Source: Candidatus Pelagibacter sp.
GTDB lineage: Bacteria; Pseudomonadota; Alphaproteobacteria; Pelagibacterales; Pelagibacteraceae
Direction of reading: 5' to 3'
Assembly (NCBI GenBank): GCA_017880265.1
Contig: JAFJTK010000122.1
Coordinates: 1-7,118, forward strand
Length of the DNA: 7,118 nt
Positions 1 to 6,728 of this stretch are shown here, one piece after another. The translations under genes and the position numbers were made by a program. Below the pieces are notes generated by a model. That model searched no databases and was not told the origin of the DNA. It worked only from the letters and a program-made list of their open reading frames with translations. Within the stretch, counting starts at the first letter, position 1. Each line of letters opens with the position of its first letter.

Positions 1-1
1 T

Positions 2-31
2 ACAATTGATATTAAATTTAACGCTTTGTAA
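2..31 (+). CDS. possible last codons of an upstream gene (partial)
   Basis: The frame starting at base 2 is open from the window edge to a TAA at 29-31 and reads TIDIKFNAL. The sequence would suit the final beta strand of many proteins, including a histidine kinase, which would be a natural neighbour (phoR) here, but nine residues cannot identify a family. A second frame (from base 3) is also open, to a stop at 66-68, so the assignment is tentative. The inverted repeat that follows at 33-52 would fit the end of a gene. Confidence 0.25.
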   Translation, partial: TIDIKFNAL

Positions 32-32
32 T

Positions 33-52
33 ACAACTAAAAGGTTAGTTGT
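33..52 (+). repeat. 8-bp perfect inverted repeat upstream of the pstS Pho box
   Basis: ACAACTAA (33-40) and TTAGTTGT (45-52) are exact reverse complements separated by the tetraloop AAGG. The right arm touches the first Pho-box repeat. No T-tract follows, so as a terminator for an upstream gene it would be weak. It could also be an operator-like element. An overlapping 11-bp palindrome, TTGTAATACAA (26-36), contains another copy of the TTGTAAT heptamer found in the Pho box. Confidence 0.45.
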
Positions 53-80
53 TGTAATAAAACTTTAACCTTCCTTTAAT
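52..80 (+). promoter_or_regulatory. Pho box (PhoB binding site) of pstS, three repeats
   Basis: Three heptamers lie exactly 11 bp apart: TTGTAAT (52-58), CTTTAAC (63-69) and CTTTAAT (74-80), with 4-bp spacers. This is the arrangement of the PhoB site (CTGTMAY-type direct repeats, one per helical turn); the first two repeats plus spacer match the E. coli consensus at about 14 of 19 positions. TAAAAT at 80-85 begins 10 bp past the second repeat and could be the -10 element, with PhoB taking the role of a -35. The encoded PhoB keeps the E. coli DNA-contact residues, which supports recognition of this site. pstS is therefore predicted to be induced by phosphate limitation. Confidence 0.8.
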
Positions 81-130
81 AAAATATTTAAGAATCAGAT
101 TTAATTAGTTGCGTATGTTAAATCTAAAAA

Positions 131-136
131 AAAGGA
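131..136 (+). promoter_or_regulatory. ribosome-binding site deciding the pstS start
   Basis: AAAGGA lies 5 bases before the ATG at 142. Earlier in-frame starts (TTG at 109, ATG at 115) have no such sequence and would add a charged stretch before the signal peptide. The ATG at 142 gives a normal signal peptide, so it is the preferred start. Confidence 0.75.
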
Positions 137-141
137 AAATT

Positions 142-1170
142 ATGAATAGATTAATTAATACATTATTAGGATTTCTTTTAGTTCTAAGCTTTACAACAAC
201 AAGTTACTCAAGAGATCAAATTAAGATAGTAGGATCTTCTACCGTTTATCCATATGCAACTGTTGTTGCTGAAAAATTTGGTAAAAGTGGAAAATTTAAA
301 ACACCTGTAATTGAAAGTACTGGAACTGGGGGCGGAATGAAACTATTTTGCGCTGGTGTTGGTGCAAATCATCCAGATGTTACTAATGCTTCAAGAGCAA
401 TTAAACCAAAAGAAAAAGCATTATGTGAAAAAAATGGTGTGGCTGAAATAATTGAAATAGTAGTTGGCAATGATGGTATTTCTTTTGCTCATGCCGTTAG
501 CGCTCCAGACGCTAATTTTACAAAAGAACAACTTTGGAGAGCGTTAGCAGCTAAAGTAGATGTTGACGGTAAGCTTGTTGAAAATCCATACAAAAAATGG
601 AGCGATATAGAATCAAGTCTTCCAAATAAAAAAATCGAAATTTTGATTGCTCCTCCAACATCTGGTACTAGAGATGCTTGGAATTCTTTAGTAATGGGTA
701 AAGGTTGCACAAAAACAGCAAAATCACTTTATGATGCAGCTGGAAAAAATGCTAGTAAAGAATGTGCTAAAATGCGAGAAGATGGTTATGCAGTTGAAGC
801 TGGTGAAAATGATACATTAATTGTACAAAAACTAACTTCTAATCCTGATGCATATGGATTTTTTGGTTATAGCTATCTAGTTGCTAACAAGGATAAAGTT
901 AAGGCAGCAGCTATTAATGGTGTTCAGCCATCTCTAGAGGGCATCCAAGATTATTCATATCCAATAGCAAGACCCCTTTTCTTTTATGTGAAGAAAGCCC
1001 ACATTGGTGTGATTCCAGGAATGCAAGAGTATTTGAAAGAATTTACATCTAAAAAAGCTATGGGTAATAGAGGTTATTTGGCTAAAATTGGATTAGTCCC
1101 ATTAGCTTCAGATAAATACAAAGTAACACGAACAGCTGCTTTGGATTTAAACACAATTAGTATTAAGTAA
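142..1170 (+). CDS. pstS: phosphate ABC transporter substrate-binding protein PstS
   Basis: Periplasmic phosphate-binding protein that delivers phosphate to the PstCA channel. With the ATG at 142 it has 342 residues, a usual PstS length. Residues 1-23 form a signal peptide: a short basic start, a hydrophobic core (LLGFLLVLSF) and a likely cleavage after SYS-23. The mature protein opens with the conserved KIVGSSTVYP (about 28-37). Other family motifs are STGTGGG (59-65), PDVTNASR (78-85) and SGTRD (174-178); by family knowledge the SGT-R segment and the Asp/Ser/Thr of the earlier motifs contact phosphate. Four cysteines (70, 95, 189, 208) sit in two near pairs and may form disulfides in the periplasm (inference). 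It is the first gene after a strong Pho box and is followed by its own terminator, so it is probably expressed more highly than the membrane genes downstream. The family call is secure. Confidence 0.97.
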   Translation: MNRLINTLLGFLLVLSFTTTSYSRDQIKIVGSSTVYPYATVVAEKFGKSGKFKTPVIESTGTGGGMKLFCAGVGANHPDVTNASRAIKPKEKALCEKNGVAEIIEIVVGNDGISFAHAVSAPDANFTKEQLWRALAAKVDVDGKLVENPYKKWSDIESSLPNKKIEILIAPPTSGTRDAWNSLVMGKGCTKTAKSLYDAAGKNASKECAKMREDGYAVEAGENDTLIVQKLTSNPDAYGFFGYSYLVANKDKVKAAAINGVQPSLEGIQDYSYPIARPLFFYVKKAHIGVIPGMQEYLKEFTSKKAMGNRGYLAKIGLVPLASDKYKVTRTAALDLNTISIK

Positions 1171-1186
1171 ATTTAGACTTATCCAC

Positions 1187-1219
1187 AAAAAAAGGCCAGT
1201 TTTTACTGGCCTTTTTTTT
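1187..1219 (+). terminator. intrinsic terminator after pstS
   Basis: GGCCAGT (1194-1200) and ACTGGCC (1205-1211) form a perfect 7-bp GC-rich stem around a TTTT loop, flanked by seven A's (1187-1193) that pair with an eight-T tract (1212-1219). This is by far the clearest hairpin in the window and lies 17 bases after the pstS stop. The A and T flanks make it symmetrical enough to act in either direction. It should stop or reduce read-through from pstS into pstC. Confidence 0.92.
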
Positions 1220-1240
1220 AAATGCAATCTTGAAGTTAGT

Positions 1241-1258
1241 TTGTAACAATTCTGTAAC
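1241..1258 (+). promoter_or_regulatory. second Pho box, upstream of pstC
   Basis: Two heptamers, TTGTAAC (1241-1247) and CTGTAAC (1252-1258), are spaced 11 bp apart by AATT; the second fits the CTGTMAY consensus perfectly. A weak third copy, TTGAAGT, lies one turn upstream (1230-1236). GATAAC (1267-1272), 8 bp past the box, is a plausible -10. Lying after the pstS terminator, this site would give pstCAB-phoU-phoB its own PhoB-dependent promoter. The predicted transcript start near 1279 leaves only a few bases before the pstC ATG. Confidence 0.75.
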
Positions 1259-1283
1259 AATTAAAAGATAACAGTTTGATCGA

Positions 1284-2687
1284 ATGAATTTCGTATTAAT
1301 TTTTTTAATAACAATATTTTCTTTATCCTTATTCTTTTATGGTAGATCAAAAACTAAAAGTATTTCTATTCAAAAAAATATTAAACTAAATGCTCTTCCA
1401 AAATTTTATGGATACTATTTAGTATTATGGTGTTCAATACCTGCTTTAGTTTTTTTAACTGTTTGGTCTCTTTTTGAACCTGTAATTATAAAATCTATTA
1501 TAATTGAAACTGCCGCAAATCAGGGAGCTGTGTTTAATGATAAAAATGAAGCCAATTTAATTTACGAAAAAATTAAAGCTATTCACTTAGGTACTTATTT
1601 TGGAGATATAGATAGTATCTTAAAAGAGAGCGCTATCTCATATGCTAAATTTTTAAATCTCTTTACAAATTCTAAAATAGTTTTAATTTTTGCAATAATT
1701 ATTGCATCAGTAATTTATTCGTTAAAAAAAATTAAAAATAACAATAAAGCTAGAGATGATGTTGAGGTAATTTTAAAAGGATTACTTTTTGCATCTTCAC
1801 TAATAGCGATACTTACTACTTTAGGAATAATATTTTCACTATTATTTGAAAGTATCAAATTTTTTTCAGTTATTAATATTTTTGATTATTTATTTGGAAC
1901 CAATTGGAGCCCTCAAAGAGCATTTGTAAGTGATGCTTCAGCAATTACAGCAGAAGAATATGCTGAACTTAAAGATGCGTTTGGTTTTATTCCCTTAATC
2001 GCAGGGACTTCATTTATAGCATTCATTGCAATGTTGGTAGCTGTTCCTATTGGTTTATTTTCAGGTATTTACATGGCTGAATATGCTTCAATTAAAGTCA
2101 GAAGAGTTTCAAAACCAATTATTGAAATTTTAGCTGGAATACCAACTGTAGTTTATGGTTTTTTTGCAGCTCTAACGGTAGGTCCATTTTTTAGACAAGT
2201 TGGTGAAAGTTTAGGATTAACAGTTTCATCTGAAAGCGCACTTGCAGCAGGATTAATAATGGGGATAATGATTATTCCTTACATCTCATCCTTATCTGAC
2301 GATGTTATAAATTCAGTACCACAATCATTAAGAGACGGCTCTTATGCTATAGGAGCAACAAAATCAGAGACGATTAAACAAGTAGTAATTCCAGCAGCAT
2401 TGCCCGGTATAATTGGCTCAGTGTTACTAGCAGTCTCGAGAGCTATCGGAGAAACAATGATTGTTGTAATGGCCGCAGGTTTAGCTGCAAATCTTACTAT
2501 TAATCCTTTAGAGTCAACTACTACGATCACAACTCAAATTGTGATGATACTTGTAGGAGATCAAGAATTTGATAGTCCAAAAACACAATCGGCATTTGCG
2601 TTAGGATTAACTTTGTTTATTGCTACCCTGGTTTTAAATTATATAGCTCAAAGAGCTGTTAAAAAATATAGAGAAAAGTATGACTAA
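1284..2687 (+). CDS. pstC: phosphate ABC transporter permease PstC
   Basis: Inner-membrane permease that forms half of the high-affinity phosphate channel, with PstA as partner and PstB as ATPase. At 467 residues it is much longer than E. coli PstC (319). The extra N-terminal part holds two hydrophobic segments (about 2-20 and 41-66), a polar stretch and a further segment near 131-147; this resembles the N-terminal domain seen in many alphaproteobacterial PstC proteins. The core permease begins around 160, with the FGTNWSPQ motif near 205-212 that is typical of PstC. The cytoplasmic EAA loop that docks on PstB is DGSYAIGATKSETIKQ followed by IPAALPG (351-375). The ATG at 1284 is the only sensible start; it has no clear Shine-Dalgarno and sits close to the predicted promoter, so the message may be nearly leaderless. 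The 3' end overlaps pstA by 8 bp. Confidence 0.96.
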   Translation: MNFVLIFLITIFSLSLFFYGRSKTKSISIQKNIKLNALPKFYGYYLVLWCSIPALVFLTVWSLFEPVIIKSIIIETAANQGAVFNDKNEANLIYEKIKAIHLGTYFGDIDSILKESAISYAKFLNLFTNSKIVLIFAIIIASVIYSLKKIKNNNKARDDVEVILKGLLFASSLIAILTTLGIIFSLLFESIKFFSVINIFDYLFGTNWSPQRAFVSDASAITAEEYAELKDAFGFIPLIAGTSFIAFIAMLVAVPIGLFSGIYMAEYASIKVRRVSKPIIEILAGIPTVVYGFFAALTVGPFFRQVGESLGLTVSSESALAAGLIMGIMIIPYISSLSDDVINSVPQSLRDGSYAIGATKSETIKQVVIPAALPGIIGSVLLAVSRAIGETMIVVMAAGLAANLTINPLESTTTITTQIVMILVGDQEFDSPKTQSAFALGLTLFIATLVLNYIAQRAVKKYREKYD

Positions 2688-3942
2688 AGAACAGAGATTA
2701 AAAAAACGACACAGTTCAGAAAAAAGATTTAGATTTTATGGTTTAGCGTCTATTTTTGTTGCTTTGTTGTTTGTACTTATATTGGTTAATAATATTTTTT
2801 CAAAAGGCAGTTCTGCATTTATGAAAACAGCCATAGATGTAGAGGTTTTCTTTGATCCTGAACTTCTTGAGCTAAAAAATGGAGCTAATGAAGAGGAAAT
2901 ATTAGAAGCTGATTTTTATGACGTTACTATTGAGTCTCTTTTAAAAGTTTATCCAGCAAACACCTTAGAAGAAGAAAATGCTTTAATTGATTTATTTACG
3001 ACAGATGCTGAAATTGAGATCAAAAAAGCATTCTTAGAAGATAATACTTTAATTGGTAAAAAAATAAATTTAGAAATTTCAGCTTCTGATGATATTGACC
3101 AACTTCATAAAGGAAATTACCCAAGGGATTTACCAGAAGATAGAAGAAGAATTTCAAATATTCAGTTAAAAATTTATGATAATTTAATTGAAAATAAAAA
3201 GATTATAAAAAACTTTAATAATTATTTTTTTACCAATGGTGACTCTAGAGATCCTGAGTTAGCTGGCATTGGTGGTGCTTTAGTTGGTTCATTTTATAGT
3301 ATTATAATTTGTTTGTTATTAGCATTTCCTGTTGCAGTTCTAGCCTCAATTTATCTAGAAGAATTTGCTCCAAAAAATAAAATTACTGATTTTATTGAAA
3401 TAAATATCAATAACCTAGCCGCAGTTCCTTCAATTGTTTATGGTTTGTTAGCACTTCAAATATTGTTAGCAACGATTCAGCTACCTAGATCTACCCCCTT
3501 AGTTGCAGGTATAACGCTAGCTTTAATGACTTTACCAAGGATTATCATTCCCTGTAGAGCTTCATTAAAAGCAGTTCCACCATCGATTAGAGAAGGTGCA
3601 TTAGCTGTAGGCGCCTCTAAATTTCAATCAGTTTTTCATCATGTTGTTCCATTAGCTTTACCAGGAACTTTGTCTGGAACAATTATTGGATTAGCTCAAG
3701 CTCTAGGAGAAACAGCTCCTTTAATTTTAATTGGTATGGTTGCTTTCGTTGTTGACATACCGTCAACTCCTATTGATCCTTCATCTTCATTACCAGTGCA
3801 AGTTTATTTATGGTCAGAGTCTGCTGAGAGAGGATTTGTTGAAAAAACATCAGCTACTATTATGATGTTATTAAGTTTTTTAATTGTAATGAATTTTGTT
3901 GCAGTATACTTAAGACAAAAATTTGAAAAAAGATGGAATTAA
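2680..3942 (+). CDS. pstA: phosphate ABC transporter permease PstA
   Basis: Second permease subunit of the phosphate importer, pairing with PstC in the inner membrane. It has 420 residues against 296 in E. coli. The difference is an N-terminal part with one membrane segment (about 18-40) and a long, acidic, probably periplasmic domain (about 42-190), as in the PstA form with a DUF3333-like N-terminus common in proteobacteria (family name from memory). The permease core follows, with GGALVGSFYS near 199-208, NLAAVPSIVYGLLALQ (about 245-260), and the EAA loop REGALAVGASKFQ ending in VPLALPG (304-329), then QALGETAPL. The ATG lies inside the end of pstC, an 8-bp overlap that points to coupled translation. 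The next gene, pstB, starts on the base after its stop codon. Confidence 0.96.
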   Translation: MTKEQRLKKRHSSEKRFRFYGLASIFVALLFVLILVNNIFSKGSSAFMKTAIDVEVFFDPELLELKNGANEEEILEADFYDVTIESLLKVYPANTLEEENALIDLFTTDAEIEIKKAFLEDNTLIGKKINLEISASDDIDQLHKGNYPRDLPEDRRRISNIQLKIYDNLIENKKIIKNFNNYFFTNGDSRDPELAGIGGALVGSFYSIIICLLLAFPVAVLASIYLEEFAPKNKITDFIEININNLAAVPSIVYGLLALQILLATIQLPRSTPLVAGITLALMTLPRIIIPCRASLKAVPPSIREGALAVGASKFQSVFHHVVPLALPGTLSGTIIGLAQALGETAPLILIGMVAFVVDIPSTPIDPSSSLPVQVYLWSESAERGFVEKTSATIMMLLSFLIVMNFVAVYLRQKFEKRWN

Positions 3943-4704
3943 ATGAGTGATATAAAGATTAAATCAAAAAATTTAAATGTTTATTATGGTGATAAACAAG
4001 CTTTGTTTGATGTAAACCTTGATTTAAATGAAAAAGAGGTGACAGCTTTAATTGGTCCATCTGGATGTGGTAAGTCTACTTTTATAAGATGTATTAATCG
4101 AATGAACGACGTGATTGATATTTGTAAAGTAGAGGGAAATATTGAAATTGATGGTATAGAAATAAATGATAAAGAGCTTGATGTTGTTTCTTTGAGGGAA
4201 AGAGTTGGGATGGTATTTCAAAAACCAAACCCATTTCCAAAAAGTATATATGACAATATTTCTTACGGTCCTAAAATTCATGGAAAAGGTGAAACTAAAA
4301 GTGAGTTAGATGAAATTGTGGAAAACAGTCTAAAAAAAGCAGCCCTATGGGAAGAAGTTAAAGATAGATTGAATGAACCTGGCACTGGTTTGTCTGGCGG
4401 TCAACAACAAAGACTTTGTATTGCAAGAGCTATCTCAGTAAACCCAGAGGTAATTCTCATGGATGAACCTTGCTCAGCATTGGATCCAATTGCTACAGCA
4501 AAAATCGAAGAATTAATTGATGAACTAAAAAAAACTTATACAATTGTAATAGTTACTCATTCAATGGCACAAGCTGTTAGAGTTTCACAAAAAACAGGTT
4601 TTTTTCATCTAGGTAAGCTAATTGAAGTAGGAAAAACTGAAAAAATTTTTAAAAATCCTGACAATAAAATGACACAAGACTATATTACAGGTAGATTTGG
4701 ATAA
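3943..4704 (+). CDS. pstB: phosphate ABC transporter ATP-binding protein PstB
   Basis: Cytoplasmic ATPase that powers phosphate import through PstCA. All ABC motifs are intact: Walker [10 protein letters not shown] (38-46), Q-loop Gln93 in VFQKPNPFP, signature LSGGQ (150-154), Walker B VILMDE (170-175) with Asp174 and catalytic Glu175, D-loop SALD (178-181) and switch His206 in VTHSM. The length of 253 residues is normal. The early NRMND (about 52-56) and the [14 protein letters not shown] stretch are characteristic of PstB rather than of other importers. The ATG follows the pstA stop with no gap, with a GGA a few bases upstream as a modest ribosome-binding site. PstB is made with its membrane partners in one transcript. 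Confidence 0.98.
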   Translation: MSDIKIKSKNLNVYYGDKQALFDVNLDLNEKEVTALIGPSGCGKSTFIRCINRMNDVIDICKVEGNIEIDGIEINDKELDVVSLRERVGMVFQKPNPFPKSIYDNISYGPKIHGKGETKSELDEIVENSLKKAALWEEVKDRLNEPGTGLSGGQQQRLCIARAISVNPEVILMDEPCSALDPIATAKIEELIDELKKTYTIVIVTHSMAQAVRVSQKTGFFHLGKLIEVGKTEKIFKNPDNKMTQDYITGRFG

Positions 4705-4707
4705 AAT

Positions 4708-5400
4708 ATGAGCAACGAACATACAGTAAAGTCATACGAAGAAGAGCTACAGCATTTAATAGACTCTGTAATTAAAATGGGAAGTTTAACCGAGTCTCAA
4801 ATGGTAGACTCCATGGATGCAGTTATTAAGGTTGATAAAGACTCTATTGATAAAATTATCAAAAGTGATGATGAAATTAATAAGTTTAGATCAAAAATTG
4901 ATACACAAATAATGACATTGTTAGTCAAAAGAGCTCCGATGGCTATCGATTTAAGGGAAACAATTAGTTCATTAAAAATCTCTCAAGATTTAGAAAGAAT
5001 TGGGGATCTATCAAAAAGTAATGCAAAAAAAGTTAAACCTTTGCCTCTAGATTTACCTGAAGAATTACTAGGAAATTTAAAGAGGTTAGGTGATCTTGTT
5101 ATCAAGCAACTTAATGATGTTTTGGATAGCTATGTAAATAAAAATTATGATAAAGCAAAAGAAGTATGGGAAAAAGATGAACAAGTTGATGATTTAACAT
5201 ACATTGCAATGGAAAGTGTAATTGACTTTCTTTCAAAAGATAAAAAGAATTTAGATTTTTCTACACATTTAATTTTTGCTACTAAAAATTTAGAAAGAGC
5301 AGGAGATCATATAACTAATATTGCAGAGACTATTTGTTATTTGATAAAAGGTGAATACCTTAAGGGCAGTAGACCTAAAGGAAAAGTTATTCAACAATAA
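4708..5400 (+). CDS. phoU: phosphate signalling protein PhoU
   Basis: Cytoplasmic regulator that, in studied bacteria, restrains the PhoR-PhoB pathway when phosphate is plentiful and limits Pst transport. It is an all-helical protein of 230 residues, the usual length, made of two similar three-helix halves. Each half carries the metal-binding family motif: DLERIGDLSKSNAKK (Glu96, Asp100) and NLERAGDHITNIAET (Glu196, Asp200), exactly 100 residues apart. The N-terminus (HTVKSYEEELQHL) is also typical, corresponding to the first helix of known PhoU proteins. It starts 3 bp after pstB and ends 2 bp before phoB, in the standard pst-phoU order. Confidence 0.97.
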   Translation: MSNEHTVKSYEEELQHLIDSVIKMGSLTESQMVDSMDAVIKVDKDSIDKIIKSDDEINKFRSKIDTQIMTLLVKRAPMAIDLRETISSLKISQDLERIGDLSKSNAKKVKPLPLDLPEELLGNLKRLGDLVIKQLNDVLDSYVNKNYDKAKEVWEKDEQVDDLTYIAMESVIDFLSKDKKNLDFSTHLIFATKNLERAGDHITNIAETICYLIKGEYLKGSRPKGKVIQQ

Positions 5401-5402
5401 CA

Positions 5403-6083
5403 ATGAATGGTAAAATATTTATTATAGAAGATGAGTCTTCTATAATTCAATTGGTTCAACACAATTTAGAAAAAGAAGGCTTTATTGTTTCTTCATCAAC
5501 AAACGGCAATGATGGTTTGAAAGAACTGAAAAAATTTGAACCAAGCTTATTACTTTTAGATTGGATGTTACCTGATTTATCTGGGATTGATATTTGTAAA
5601 AATATTAGAAAAGATAGTAGTTTTAAAGGCTTACCAATAATAATGTTGACTGCGAAAGGAGAAGAGGAAGACAAAATAAAAGGTTTAGATAGCGGTGTAG
5701 ATGATTATTTGACAAAACCATTTAGTTTTAATGAGTTAATAGCAAGAATAAAAGCTGTTCTAAGAAGAACTAATCCAACAAGTGTTTCAGATAATCTTGA
5801 ATTTGATGATCTTAACTTAGATAGAATTGAAAAAAGAGTTTTTAGAGATAATAAAGAAATTAAACTTGGTCCAACTGAATTCAGATTATTAGAATTTTTT
5901 TTATCAAACCCAAAAAGAGTTTATTCTCGAGATCAAATTTTAGAAAATGTATGGCCTAATAATGTAAATGTTGAAAGCAGAACTATTGATGTTCACATAA
6001 GAAGATTAAGACAATCAATTAATATAAAAAATAAAAAAGAATTAATAAGAACCGTTAGATCTTCTGGTTATTCACTTATTTAA
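5403..6083 (+). CDS. phoB: phosphate regulon response regulator PhoB
   Basis: OmpR/PhoB-type transcription factor that, when phosphorylated, binds Pho boxes and activates phosphate-acquisition genes. The receiver domain (about 3-118) has the acidic pair Glu9-Asp10, phospho-acceptor Asp53, Thr83 and Lys105. The winged-helix DNA-binding domain covers about 128-226. Its residue numbering lines up with E. coli PhoB: Trp184 in the loop that touches sigma-70, the recognition helix RTIDVHIRRLR (193-203) with Arg193, His198, Arg200 and Arg203, and Thr217/Arg219 in the wing. The length of 226 residues is normal. It is the last gene of the pstC operon, so it is probably under its own control through the Pho box at 1241-1258. 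No cognate phoR kinase is visible. The last 12 bp are shared with the end of the opposing channel gene. Confidence 0.97.
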   Translation: MNGKIFIIEDESSIIQLVQHNLEKEGFIVSSSTNGNDGLKELKKFEPSLLLLDWMLPDLSGIDICKNIRKDSSFKGLPIIMLTAKGEEEDKIKGLDSGVDDYLTKPFSFNELIARIKAVLRRTNPTSVSDNLEFDDLNLDRIEKRVFRDNKEIKLGPTEFRLLEFFLSNPKRVYSRDQILENVWPNNVNVESRTIDVHIRRLRQSINIKNKKELIRTVRSSGYSLI

Positions 6084-6728
6084 AAATAATTTTTTTACAA
6101 CCAATATTGCAATAATCATACCTATCAATTCAGCTATTATATAAAATGGAGTGTTTAGATAATTTATACCTGTAAATGACTCTGTGAAGGTTCTTGCTAA
6201 TGCAACAGCTGGATTTGCAAAAGATGTTGAAGAAGTAAACCAATATCCAGCAGTGATATATAAACCAACTGATGCAGCAACTGTCAATTTACCTGATTTC
6301 ATTGATCCAAATATAATAAGTATCAAACCAAAAGTAGCTACTATTTCAGAGGTAAAGATATAAATTCCATCCCTAGATTTTGTAGATAATTCAAAAATTT
6401 GATGTTCAAAAAAGAAATTAGCTAAGGCTACACCTAGCAAACATCCTAAAATTTGAGCAGAAATATAAAAGGGTAGAAGACGTTTTTTTAACTTTCCTGT
6501 AATTGTCATAGCAATACTTACAAATGGATTGAAATGAGCCCCAGATACATCAGCAAATACCGCTATTAACACAAACAATCCAGCGCCTGTAGCTAATGTG
6601 TTTGCTATTAACATTACTGCTGTATCATTTGTCAGATTTTCTGCCATTAAACCTGATCCAACTATGATCATTACTAAAAAGCAACTACCAATAAATTCTG
6701 AAAGAAAATATTTATTTTTATTTTTCAT
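6072..6728 (-). CDS. aquaporin-family (MIP) channel, probable arsenite/small-solute channel next to arsC
   Basis: Membrane channel of the major intrinsic protein family with 218 residues, six membrane segments and two half-repeats, each opening with a conserved Glu (Glu11 in LSEFIGS; Glu128 in TSEIVAT). The first pore motif is SGAHFNPF (NPF at 67-69, where NPA is usual). The second is TSFANPAVALAR (NPA at 172-174, with Arg179 five residues on, instead of the NPAR of standard aquaporins and glycerol facilitators). Its start overlaps the end of arsC by 11 bp, so the two are probably translated together. In Sinorhizobium meliloti a MIP channel, AqpS, next to arsC lets arsenite leave the cell; the same role is inferred here. 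Water or another neutral solute remains possible. No Shine-Dalgarno is evident, which fits coupling. The stop is the TGA at 6072-6074, inside the end of phoB. Confidence 0.9.
   Translation of the reverse strand: MKNKNKYFLSEFIGSCFLVMIIVGSGLMAENLTNDTAVMLIANTLATGAGLFVLIAVFADVSGAHFNPFVSIAMTITGKLKKRLLPFYISAQILGCLLGVALANFFFEHQIFELSTKSRDGIYIFTSEIVATFGLILIIFGSMKSGKLTVAASVGLYITAGYWFTSSTSFANPAVALARTFTESFTGINYLNTPFYIIAELIGMIIAILVVKKLFLNK

Noticed and set aside
109..141. Longer pstS start at TTG 109 or ATG 115
   Set aside because: Neither has a ribosome-binding site, both put a charged lysine-rich stretch ahead of the signal peptide, and AAAGGA sits correctly before the ATG at 142.
4048..4281. 77-codon - strand open frame within pstB
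   Set aside because: It lies opposite the Walker A and Q-loop region of an intact ATPase; its composition reflects the complement of pstB.
6080..6098. A/T-only near-palindrome with a T-tract after phoB as a terminator
   Set aside because: The possible stem has only A-T pairs and almost no loop, so it would not form a stable hairpin; runs like this are common in such AT-rich DNA.
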